Assembly (NCBI GenBank): GCA_029718625.1
Contig: CM056380.1
Span: 111,234,302-111,298,301, forward strand
DNA: 64,000 bases
DNA from: Synaphobranchus kaupii
Lineage: Eukaryota; Chordata; Actinopteri; Anguilliformes; Synaphobranchidae
Direction of reading: 5' to 3'
The notes beneath the pieces are model-generated. The model worked only from the letters and a program-made list of their open reading frames with translations, ran no database searches and was not told the origin of the DNA. The position numbers and the translations under genes are program-made. This document shows positions 11,903 to 23,700 of the stretch, piece by piece; the stretch's first letter is position 1; each line of letters opens with the position of its first letter.

Positions 11903-13410
11903 ACCAAGATTGTTCTTGTAATTTCATATATTGACTTTAGCAATAATCCAAGGTTGCTCAGGTACAAAAATAAGGTGTGCCATCAATTCTTTAACAGAAA
12001 AACAGGAGAACACAACTCCCACATACAGTAAATGTAATAAGAGTAATGCTGGAATAGTCATTTAATATACTTACATTTATGTTTTCAGTGTAAGCCTATT
12101 TGGAGATTACGTACTAAAAACTTTTAAATTCATGTAACATTCCAGGGGGAGGGGGGTAGTCCGAAATCAAATGGCTGTTCACTGTTCATTAATTTGAGAG
12201 AGAGGACATGTAGCAAACACAGTAACTGAGCAAATTATCCTTCTGGGAGGACAGATTTCACCACAGCAACACAAGCTTCTTGCTTTTCAATATATCCTTT
12301 ACCATGCCACACACAGACTGCAGCACTACAGATCTCATGCAGTAATGAAGATTGGAAGGGCATCTTGCTTTTTTTATGGCCACCAACTCTTTGTATTCCG
12401 TAATAGTAAGTGCTACTTAGATATAACTTACAAGTACATGCAAGCCCAACTCCTGTTTCACCAGTTTGATTACCTATCAGCTTTCTGTATCTACAATATT
12501 ATTTTGCAAAAAAAATAAATAACTTTTTATTTATTTTTTTATTACAGGGGACAGCACATATCTCTATGTATGGCACTTGAGTATGACTGAGTGGTTATTA
12601 CAGATAATCTCAGTTATGCAGAGATATCTAGCATATCTAGTTACGAAAACGATTGTATTGCTAAATTACAAATAATTCTCCATTTTGATGAATGTGAAAA
12701 CATTACATTACGGGCTTGCAATGCAAGTATACTACACCATGCACAAGTTAATTGACTAACGTTAACGCTACATAACCTGAAATGCTTCTGTAACATAAAA
12801 TTAAGTAAGACTGTCCACATCTATGGGAAATGCAAGCACTTTAGACACTCGGTTACAAACAACATCTTTAATGAGTGCACGACGCCCTCATTAAATAAAC
12901 TTGTTCTTTATAAACTTACCGTATTAGCATCCCTGTGGAGTGCCAGAAGACAATGATGAATCTAACATTAGTCCCAGCTCAGACAACGGACTATTTCCAC
13001 AAAGATCAATGTTATGTATTCTTTTCCAGATTGGGTGCGAAGTAAATGCAATAGTTAATAACGTGAGCTAATGCGTAAAACAAACACATGCAGCCTACGG
13101 TAAATGTCACAGCTATTCAGTTAGCAGCTTGTCACACGTTACTCCAGGTTACTCAATAGCAGGCTGCTAACTAGCTAACACAAACGACCCTACAGCTACC
13201 TTGCTTACATTCTTCTGTTCAACTTTACCGTCTTTGCCTGCCACTAAAATCCAGTCGGATGTTATCATAATTAAGTTAGATGTTTTATCCGAACAATTGT
13301 TTGTAATAATTTCGGCGTACAATTCGCATACCTTCAATCAGAAACCCCCTTTATGAACGAGAATTGCTACACCTAGGCGATTAGCAACACTAGTCCGGTT
13401 TAGGTCTTAC
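11903..13410. other. AT-rich DNA, no gene recognised
   Basis: No exon homologous to a known protein was recognised. Donor-like GTAAGT sequence occurs at about 12924 (-), but no credible exon is delimited. Confidence 0.35.
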
Positions 13411-13480
13411 CTGCCATTACAACATTTTAATATGGACAAAAAATCAGGCCAATCGTGTTAGCTTGTCCTACGTCAAAAAT
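13411..13480 (-). other. possible orphan 5' exon with promoter
   Basis: On the minus strand ATGGCAG|GTAAGACC gives a start codon followed within seven bases by a consensus donor. A GC box (GGGGCGGGCC on the plus strand at about 13505) lies upstream. This resembles the first exon of a minus-strand transcript, possibly a distal first exon of ZFAND4 or a non-coding RNA. No downstream exon could be assigned, so this is weak. Confidence 0.3.
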
Positions 13481-14327
13481 ATCTAAGCGCCAGTAATATT
13501 ACTAAGGGGCGGGCCTAGCAGGCGTTCGGTTGCACGAGCATTCCTTTATTCTTTAAGTCTCCCGGATGTTGACCCTCATCTCTAACAACAATTCACACGT
13601 GATCGTATTCCTGATACCTAGAGACAGAGCTTGACATTTGAAACTGGGGAGATCGTGAAGTTCTTTCAAGAGCAACTTTCTTACTGTTCCGAGCGCGAAA
13701 CTACTTTAACCATTCGCTTCCGACTCGTCTGTAGTCTAGTTATGCAACTACTAGGCAAGGACTATTACCAACGCGTGACATTTAATTAAAATAAGCATAT
13801 TCCAGGGCACGTTATTCAAAACGAATGTTCTTGTCGACCGAGGGTTGATAAATAAGGCTCCATTATTTATGTTAACGTAGAATTACTGCAAATACATTTC
13901 GGTTAACCCATAACACAATGTCTGATTTTGAATTTCACACCTACTATGATGCATAGATATAGCTTTGTAGTAGTAGAGTAGCAGTATTAGACGGGCACCA
14001 CAATATTGTACTATGATGCAGAGCTAAAAAGTAGGGGCTCGTTTTTGCAAATATATAATTTGGAAAGAAGTCACCCACTCCACATTAAATGATAAATAAT
14101 GATCAAAACACTGGCAACTGTCTTTCATAGCAAAAATAACCTCTCCCTACATTTATAACTTTACAAAACGTTGTGTTTAAAAAAAAAAAAAGTATATAGC
14201 ATGCACAGATGAAGAATTGCAACAGATTTTAGCTAAAGCTGGCACGGTACAGTTGGTAAAAAACGAATTGATTTAGTAATCTTGCAATGATACATCCTGA
14301 TATGGGAGTGAACATAATTTTAGCATT

Positions 14328-14333
14328 TTTATT
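14328..14333 (-). other. candidate poly(A) signal of WASHC2
   Basis: AATAAA on the minus strand, about 270 nt after the WASHC2 stop codon. No GT-rich element was verified; other signals further left are possible. Confidence 0.5.
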
Positions 14334-14601
14334 TTTTTTATATTTGTAAACAGATAAACATATACTTAAAGTGCTACCATGGAAAATAACAAAAACAGAT
14401 GGAAATGTATCTCTGATCACAGTTAACCATCGCTAATGGATCTTTAGCAGTGATGCCTTTAGAATATCAATGGGAGTTAAAGGTGAATTTATGCAAACTT
14501 AACTGGAATTCATAAACAGTCTATTCATAAACCATACCCGCGTTGGGCTCTTCAAATCAAGTCTTTCGGCACAGTATTACAATTTTGACATTTGAGATAG
14601 T

Positions 14602-14750
14602 TCAGTTTCCCCCCAGTGCATTCAGTGGGTCATCAAAAATACTGTGATTTGTATCTTCTGCCACAGTGGAGTCCTTGGATGGCTGGCTCTTCTTTGATTT
14701 GGACTGAGGCTTCACCACTGGCTTTGCAGTCCCAGAGGAAAATATGTCAT
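14602..14750 (-). CDS. washc2: WASHC2 exon 31 (last coding exon)
   Basis: Residues 1329-1377 and TGA. Joins the preceding phase-1 exon to read DDDMDDIFSSG, then [15 protein letters not shown] and the invariant C-terminal [12 protein letters not shown]. The acceptor is CATAAAG|ATGAC. Confidence 0.93.
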
Positions 14751-17700
14751 CTTTATGGGGAAAAAAAACAAACAAAAATATTTCTGTGATCTCACGGTTG
14801 TATATTATATAGTAAGTTTCATTTTAGCACTTTGACCCCTAGAAAGGTGACTAGCCTGATTAAAAAGTATATGCATCCATCATCCATTAACCCGCTTATT
14901 CCTGGTCAGGGTCACGGGGGGTGCTGGAGCCTATCCCAGCATGCATTGGGCGAGAGGCAGGAATACACCCTGGACAGGCCGCCAATCCATCACAGGGCAC
15001 ACACACCATGCACTCACACACTCATACCTATGGGCAATTTTGAGTCTCCAATTAGCCTAACCTGCATGTCTTTGGACTGTGGGAGGAAACCAGAGTACCC
15101 GGAGGAAACCCACGCGGACACGGGGAGAACACGCAAACTCCACACAGAAAGGCCCTCGGCCGGGATTCGAACTCGGTACCTTCTTGCCGGGATTCGAACT
15201 CGGTACCTTCTTGCTGTGAGGCGACAGTGCTAACCACTGCACCACCGTGCCGCCCTAAAAAGTATATCTTACATTTTAATTCTGACGCTGTTCAGTTAAG
15301 TGAGGGATAGGGTCTGTCGATGAATAGGTAAATATTTTTGCCGACCAACGACTCACCCATATCATCATCGAATATAGATTTTGTTTCCACCTTCTTCTTT
15401 GACTTCTTCTCTGTTGTTGGTCTTGTTGTGGCAGTCAAGTCAGCGAAGATGTCCACATTATCGTCAAATAAGCTCGCATCCAAAGCTTTTTCTTTCCGCT
15501 TCTTGGGAGCGTCTTGCTTTTCATCCTAGAGAAAAAGACAATATTCACATACAGTCACCTCCCTACAACCACATATGGGGTAAGTGCGTACCATTTCGTT
15601 GCATAGTATGTGTCTGGTCTTATTTTAAATCACATGACTTAACTTAACTTCCTCCTATGTGCATATTAAAGGGTAAGTTCGCTATTTTGGACCTTGGACC
15701 CTATTTGCGGTCCGTCTTCCATGAACCTGACCCATGAAGTCCATTTTTTCGCTGATCGGTCCAGTATTGAGTTCGGTACACATTTCCTGTAGGCTCTCAC
15801 TGGGCTACAATGGAAGTGAACGGGGCAAGTAGAATATGTTCGATAAATGTGCTTTCATGTACAGTAAATGAGACGGGAAGCTCAGGGTGTATTCTTACCG
15901 GTCTCAGTATGCTCTCCTGTGAAATGTATCTCAATCCGAACATTTTTACGTGCTTGGCATGGCTTGGAAGTAAGCATTTCTCTGTTGCTTGTTTTCGCTG
16001 CTCCCGCGGAGTACTATGTGTCGGGGGTAGGGGAGTGGGAAGGTGTGCCGGCCGTTTACGAAACTATCTAGCTGAGCAGTTTGCGTTTGTTTACCTGCAG
16101 CAACGTAGGCTACAATTTCCACAAAAAAACTTGGATGATGGATGACTATAATGATTACGAAGACGAAGAATTCGAATTTGACGGTACTGGCTACAGATTT
16201 GAGCCAGAATACACGGACACGGAACTACAAGAGATGGATGATAAGAGAGCAAGAGAAGAGAGAGAGGCTGAAGTTGCGCAGGTAATGTTATCCGAAGTCG
16301 CTGCCGAGGCTAGACCAAGAATTTCGGGGGACTTTTGGTGTTCTTGCAAGAGGTGCAAGCAGATGCCCAGAGAGGAGGAAAGTTTGTGTTGTAGGGAGTG
16401 GGATCTGTTGCTACCGAATGCCATTGAAAACCTGGATGTATCCGTGGATGACACTGGATCATCTCCATTGATTACCATTACACTATGACTGCCAACAGAT
16501 ATGTGATAGATGAGAACTTTGGACAGGACACCATGCGTCAAGCATTTGTAAATAAAACATTATAGAATTGTAAAAAGTTATAGTTGATGAACGTTTCCGA
16601 CAGTTTTGTTACAAGAAAACAACTTATGTCAAGCTCGGATTTTGTTAGTTGGTATTGAGTGCTGGGTCAGAGGACGCGCTCAAAAAAAATAAAAATGTTA
16701 GTAACGTTATAGCTAGCCTAAATATAACTTACCTCCGCTCCGGTGCTTGATAGTGCTGCAGGTCCGACACGAGGAACAGCTGTGTTCTTGAGATACCAGT
16801 GTTTTGTTTCTGATTTGCGGTTACAGAAATCAGTAGCGTCGAAATGCGCTCCACAAACTCGCGAGTCTGCCAAACGGAGTTGATTGACTGGAGTGTTTAT
16901 GTCGATCCGTAAGACAACCAGCCAAAGTCTCAATCTTTCTGGGTCAGAGAACGGAAGCCTGTGGAAACTGGTATTTGAGCGTCCAGACATTTTATTCCCA
17001 CAACCGGGGACTGCACATTCGCGCACCATTGCTGTGATAAAATATTAAAAATGATGATTACAAACACTGCGTTACAAATATTTCTGCTGTACGCTACTAG
17101 CTAGTAAACTCCAACGGGAGGTCAGGATTTGTGATCAACTGCTTTTCAAGCGGCCTCTCTACAACGTAGCTAGACTGCGGAAGTTTACAATGCGAGGTAG
17201 CGCGGTCGGAGAAATAGTTCTGTTTCAAATGAAACTTTCTTTTTAAAGTTCGGTTTGCGTTTGCGATAGCCTACATTTCACAGGAGAGCATACTGAGACC
17301 GTAAGAATACACACTGAGCTATAAAAGCACATTTATCGTTGTTTTTCCATAACATTTCTACTTGCCCCGTTCACTTCCATTGTAGCCCAGTGAGAGCCTA
17401 CAGGAAATGTGTACCGAACTCAATACTGGACCGATCAGCGAAAAAATGGACTTCATGGGTCAGGTTCATGGAAGACGGACCGCAAATAGGGTCCAAGGTC
17501 CAAAATAGCGAACTTACCCTTTAATTACATGTGTCCCAACAGTCCTGAGCAAATCCAATTACCCAGAGTTCACTGTGTGTAGAACTACTTTATTCGTACA
17601 TAAACAATGGGAGGTTCACAGCATATACAAGCAGCAGCCTTGATGTACATTATGTACTATGAGGAATGGGATCACACAGATATCCTACGTGCAAACTTTT

Positions 17701-20700
17701 CCAGTTTTATTTTGGGGTACATATTGCTGCACCTCTAAGAGTCATACTCTCCCAAAGGGATAAATGTGGGCTCGCACTGACTGGATAAGGGGTTAAGGAG
17801 GGACAAAAGGAATTAATTGTCTGAAGTTGCTTAGTTATTTGGTATTTTGATAGCAGGAAACGTGTTTGTTTCAGGAGTCCAGGTTGAGGGCGTTCTCGGT
17901 TGCCACAACACTGAGGGGAGAACTCGTGACTTGCGTGATTCCGCTTTGCTGCTTTCACACCCGTTCTGCGGAAACCGGCCCTTTGTTGAATACGGCTTAC
18001 AGGGGGCAGAAAGTTCACCTTTTTTTTACCCTGTACTGCGGGAGAACCGACGGTTCTACGGCGACCGTTTGCATCTGCTCTTTTGTTTTGGATGAGAATA
18101 ACGGGCCTTAATGTGTGTTTTTTTATTTATTTTCTCCTGTCAGGGGAGTTGAAGCGCCACCTGTTCAGAAAGCCTCGGCTCTGCATGAGTTTAAGTTCCA
18201 TCCGTGCTATAAACAAAAAAATCTCTACTCGTATTCCAAACACTGCTCCGAGTGCCTGGTCTAAACACAAGGCTGGTCATGGGATGATGACAACTGCCTA
18301 CAAACCGGGCAACTCAAATTTACTTCTGTAAACCTGGAAGCTTTGTCCCTGTTGTTTTGGCTTTCACACAATGCCAGACGCATACAATAGGTTAGGCCTG
18401 GCGCTGTACAACACTGTATCAATTACAACAATCTCTAGCCTTAGCTATGGTGTTTTTGAATACTTTTTTTTGGATGAGGAGTACTGGTCACAACACTATA
18501 CTTATGAAATGCCAGGTGACAACTGAAAAGCAGTGGTTACCATTGGAGTACATGCTGGCTGAGAATTGAATGACCTCTTTATGTAAAGACAGTTAAGGCC
18601 AATTCATAATCGCCAAAAAAAGTATGCGTACAGACGTCCGTAAGGTCCATCCGGACCTAAATGACTTCATGGCGGACCCAAAACAGACCCTGAGCGGACG
18701 TTCACCAAGGCAGTCAGCGCACGAACCTGTTCTTTTGCTTACAAGCGTACTTTCAGCGTACCGTTATCTTCTTCCGTCAAAGACGGCATTGTTGTCTGCA
18801 ATATGCACACAAAAATGATGGGAAATGTAGTCTACAAAGGGGGGTTGGTATGCTTCAAGTATGCTTCAAGTACACTCGACTATGAAAGGCTAAAGCCGAC
18901 GGACTGTCATCTGCGTACGTGTCTGCTCCAAGTTTTAATCACTCTGTGTGCACCTTTATTCTCACTGATCTGGATCTGGTGGGAGTTCTACACTTATTCA
19001 GGATATTATTTTGCTTGGTGTTATTGCAAAAAAGATTCTCAAGTATGCAAGTGTGCAAGTGTGCAAGTATGCAAGTGTGCTATCATCATCACCAGGAACC
19101 AGCAGTAAAGCGTGAGAATGAAGCCATGCATTCATGAACAATCCCAATGATCGATGACAGAAGTACCTGAAAGATGTCCTGTTTGGAGGGGTTCGATTTG
19201 GCCGCGGGTTCTTTCGTAACCGTGACAGCGGCGCCCTTTCCCACCCCGAAGATGTCGTCGTCCTCTTCGTCCAGGAAGGGCGTGGCCTTGGGCTTCTTGG
19301 CGGGTTTCCGCTTGGCCGCCTGGAAGAGGTCTCCGCCGGGGTCGTCAAAGACGGTTGGGGCCTCCTCTTTTTTTTTTAGGCCCGGCCCGGGCGCCTGCTC
19401 CGGGCTTCCCGATTTCGGTTTTGGCGAGGGCGTCCGCTTGCTGACCGGGACGAAGAGGTCGTCGGACCCGAAGAGGTCGTCTTGGGCGGCGGCGGCGGGG
19501 GGCTTCTTGGGCGTGGCGCTCTCGGTTTCTGCCGGGGCGGAGACTGGCAACCTGAGGGCTGAGGGTTTGGCGGGAGCGTCGTTGATCGGGGCTGGAGGGG
19601 AGGAGGGCGTGGTCGCGGCGGACCCCGCCCTGCTGGCTCCTCCCTCCTCCTCCGGGGCCTCCTCTCGGTGCTCGTCAGAGAGCTGGGCCGCCAGCTGCCT
19701 CGCCGCCCGAGTCTGTGGCCTCCTGCGGCCGGCTCCTTTGGTACGGCCCTGTAGAGCCACAAACACACCTTTCATCGCCGTTCCCAAAATAACCACCTCG
19801 CACCTCGAGGACTGCCTGTCATCACCAGACACGTAAGGAAGGAACAATCACGGCCAGTGCGGTTGTATGAAAATAAACAAAGGCTGGGTGGTGTGATACA
19901 GTCCCGAGGCAAACCTGTGGTTTAGTGCACTACAGCGGTCATGCATTTGCAGGAAATTAATCCACAGCTGTGAAATTAAATGAAATACAATCAAACAAAA
20001 TAGTGTAGCTCTACTTTTTACCATAAAGCTGTTTTTCTCAGCTATAAATAGACTGTTCAGTTGAAATGTATTGTTGTGTAATCCTTTAGAATGATGATGA
20101 GGCCAGTTTCACTGGACCTCATCAGCAGTGCATTACACAGTATCTCCATGCAGGTTACGATGAATACCCTCTTGACACCCTTTTGAGCAATCAGAATTGA
20201 GTATTCAAGTTCAACCAAGCCACGGTATAACAATATAGAGTGCACCATCAGCAGATGGTTTCCACCCAGGACACTAGCCTGCTTCAAATAAAACCTGGAC
20301 TGGCTCAAACCGCTATACATTAGGTGTGTTATGTTCATCCCAGAACTGCTGTGAAAACAGACTGGTATTTATGCACTTTAAATCCCTTCTGACACAAGAG
20401 AAGAGACAGATGGTGTTTGCTACATCATTAACCCCTGCTCAGTCAGCTAATGCAATCTGAAATGCCCAGATCGCAACTTACATAGTTTGTTTTCCAAATA
20501 AAACAATACTTAATGTTTTTTTTTTTTTAAGTTTTTGAAAACATTTCCCATAACTCTCTTGGGCAAGCAGCCTAGCCGTGAGTTGAAGGCCAAAAATCAG
20601 CACACATTACCCAGAAGCCTTCTCTCCTTCCTGATGTTATGGCGACCCACCTTGTTAGCGCTCTGTAGCGTGGTGACCAGGGCGGGGGCATCGAAGCTCA

Positions 20701-23700
20701 CCCCTCCCTCGCTGTCCGCCCGGGGCAGGGAGGCGCAGGCGGGGCTGGGAGGAGCGGAGGAGGTGGGGGAGAGGGGGGACGGGGGCGACAGGCCAGGGAG
20801 AACGCTGACCGCTCCTGGGATCCGTGGAACGGCGCCAGGGAGGAGGCTAGCGGGGTTGATGACCAGGTTAGCCTGCGCGGGCGGCACAGACGACGTACAG
20901 TAAGGTACCGTTTACAGCCTGCAGAAACACTCCGCCCACGGCCGTGCGAACGCACATCTCACTGCCTACCACAGGGGCAGAGTGCTCCAGAAAGCTTCTA
21001 AATGCTTACGCTGGCGTAGTGCCCACAATTTAGTCAATTACTAAAGCCTTTGTAAAATCACAGCATGGTGTATACATGTGAGCCAAGCTGAAAGCGTGCC
21101 TGGCTTCTCACTTCTCAATTTCTCCTAATTAATGAGGAGATGCATACAGATATTTTCAGACCATCAATGTTTCCACCAAGCGACAAGATGCTTGGGCACG
21201 TGATAAGCACACACATAAGCTCCTGCACTCTCCGACAGCTTAGAGCAGAAAAGCATGTTAAACAATCAAATACCAGTGGCCTAGTAGAGGCAGTTTGAGT
21301 TTGAAGTTTTACATTTTTGAATTCAGTATAAAAAATTTTTTTTAAATCACATCCCAGTGGGCAATATGCTATTTACACAGTGCACCCCCCCATCCACCCT
21401 CCCTGATTTTAATTTTTAAGAGTTATGAACACAGTGAGAATTGAAAGCACAGCTCAGACACAGGAAGTCGGTGAGGATAAAGCACCAGAGGCAAGCAGTA
21501 CAGATGTACATATAGGCCAGAGTGCCATATATACAGTGCTTTAGGCAAGAACGTGAATAGAGTGTGGACCTGCATGCCAGCGTTGAAAAGATGTGCAGCC
21601 TAAACCACTGCTGATAATGGCGTAGAAATAACATATTCATGTTCCAGGGCTCCCCCACAGGAATTCTGCTACTTGCAGTGGAACTGGAGGGGCTTATGAA
21701 TGTAGTCTCTCATTGGCACAAATATTCTTTTTATTTTAGTCAGTAGGAACAAACGCAGTAAGTGCAATCGTAAGTGCAATAGCGCTCTGGCTTCCAGTAT
21801 TAGCCAATGGGGAGAAGCCAGAATCCTTTACTCGCCTTGTTTTTCCTGGCTAAAAACGTGAGAAAAGACATCATTTATGTGACTATTTATTTCCGTGGGA
21901 ATCCCTGATCTCCGGTGTCAAGCGCTTGGAGAAAAAGGCATGCGAGTGCTTTGGCTTTGAGACAGAAGGGCACAGAAGTGAGTCAGAGAAGCGAGTCAGA
22001 GAAGTGAGTCAGAGAAGCGAGGCAGTTCAGACAGAGAGGGGAATTTTAACGTTAAACCGCAATAAAGATTTACTTGGAGCTTTCCGATCCGTGAGGAGGG
22101 TTCTTTAGATTTTACGGGGCTTGTAGGTTTCTGTGTAAGTGGATAAAATGAGTTACGTTCAGTACACTATACAACAGCATTATAAAAGGTGTGATGCAAT
22201 AAGTATATAATAATAAACTATTTCTTTAATCACAGCTACATATGAAAATTCTCATTTTAAGCACTTTAAACTATAAACATAAGACCCATTCAAGTTTTCA
22301 CCAATCTTCAGGACAAAATGTGTTTGTATTCGAATGGGGCTTAACACAAGTGTTTGATGTAAACCTCCCTCTCAATAACTCACACATATCAGGATCCATC
22401 AAAAAAAATCAGTTACCAGGGAAACAACACACTGAAATAAAAACAATGCTATCCACCATATACAATAAAATGTGTATTTTCTTTACTGCATTCCTTTGAC
22501 ACTTTAAATGATGGATTTCATCATGAAAAGCACAGACAGATCCAGTTTAAGTTGAGCTGGGTAGCCTGAAGATACCTACTCATCAGCTGACCCTCACTGA
22601 TGATGTCATCTTTGTGTCAGACGCAGCCAGAACCATTCCTTACTAGCTTCAAACTCACAGTATGACCAAGGTACCTCTCTAGCTAATGCTCTCTTAGTCA
22701 ATAGCTTTCACATGTCAGAAAGAGTGTGTATCAGAAATGGATCCACACTCTTTCTGACATTTACCAGAAGATGAATAGTATTTTATTTGTTTTGCTAATA
22801 GCTGTTAACTAGAAGTACAGGTAATTCTAACAGTGTGTGTACACTACTTAGACCACTTGGCACCCAGCTTTCAATGTTATATTGGTGCATCACGGTCAAT
22901 TGGAAGCCCATTCTACAGGTGGAAGCTATCCGAATCTGTGTGTTATTGGGGGAAAGCGTTGTATAATGGGGAACTGGTCTTGCGACTCCCAGGGTTCGGT
23001 TCCCAGGTGAGACCTGAATGTACTTAACCTGGAATTGCTCCTGTAAATTCCCAGCTGTATAAAGGGACTGTGTGTACAAAGAATATAACCTGGATAAGAC
23101 TGTTTGGTAAAAGTCTAAAATGTAAAACGCAATGCTTTTAAAGCACCGCTCCGCACATTACCTTCTGTTATCTTACCGTCTCATTACCTATATTTGTAAC
23201 TTCACTGTCAAATGTCTTGTTGGGTAACTTTGTTTTATGTCAGGTCCCCCTTGTAAAAGAGATCTCGATCTCAACGGGGTATTCCTGGTTAACTAAAGGT
23301 TAAATAAATAAGTAAAAATTAAGTTATTGAGAGGGAGGTGTTTTTAAATAAAGTTATTGAGAGGGAGGTGTTTTTAAATAAAGTTATTGAGAGGGAGGTG
23401 TATTTGAATTTAGCTCCTTCTGCAGGGTCAAAAAGTCACCTCCACATTCTGAAAAAGTCTTGTACACCACTGAATTTCACTCAATAGGCAAGAAACAACA
23501 AATTACTGACAGACGCCAATATTTTTAAACAGCAGAAGAATCCATCCACCTAAGCAGAAAAAACTATGAAGAGGTAATTTGAATTATGAACGAAACTTGT
23601 TTGACCCATTTTTCTTGACTTTAATGTAAGGAGAATGTTTTACTGCACGGCGCAACGCGTTTGACGAGGACTACTTCCAACTGTAAACTTAAAACAGCAA

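Larger units (their letters stand above)
15670..17520. mobile_element. Kolobok-like DNA transposon, 1851 bp, TTAA target site
   Basis: Flanked by TTAA on both sides (15666-15669 and 17521-17524). Terminal inverted repeats begin AGGGTAAGTTCGCTATTTTG and are near-identical for about 169 bp, continuing with indels to about 255 bp. The interior holds a THAP-domain exon on the minus strand and a P2X7-like Cys-rich ORF on the plus strand. TTAA duplication plus a THAP domain fits the Kolobok superfamily. No DDE transposase catalytic core is present, so this is probably a non-autonomous, recently moved derivative. It lies between WASHC2 exons 29 and 30 and does not touch an exon. Confidence 0.85.

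Noticed and set aside
14832..15245. 133-codon ORF overlapping the last WASHC2 intron
   Set aside because: Translation of a SINE-like element with clear target-site duplications.
16191..16541. 116-codon minus-strand ORF inside the transposon
   Set aside because: Antisense shadow of the Cys-rich ORF, which carries the recognisable motif.
19174..19836. 220-codon plus-strand ORF
   Set aside because: Antisense shadow of WASHC2 exon 29, which has homology, phase and splice sites on the minus strand.
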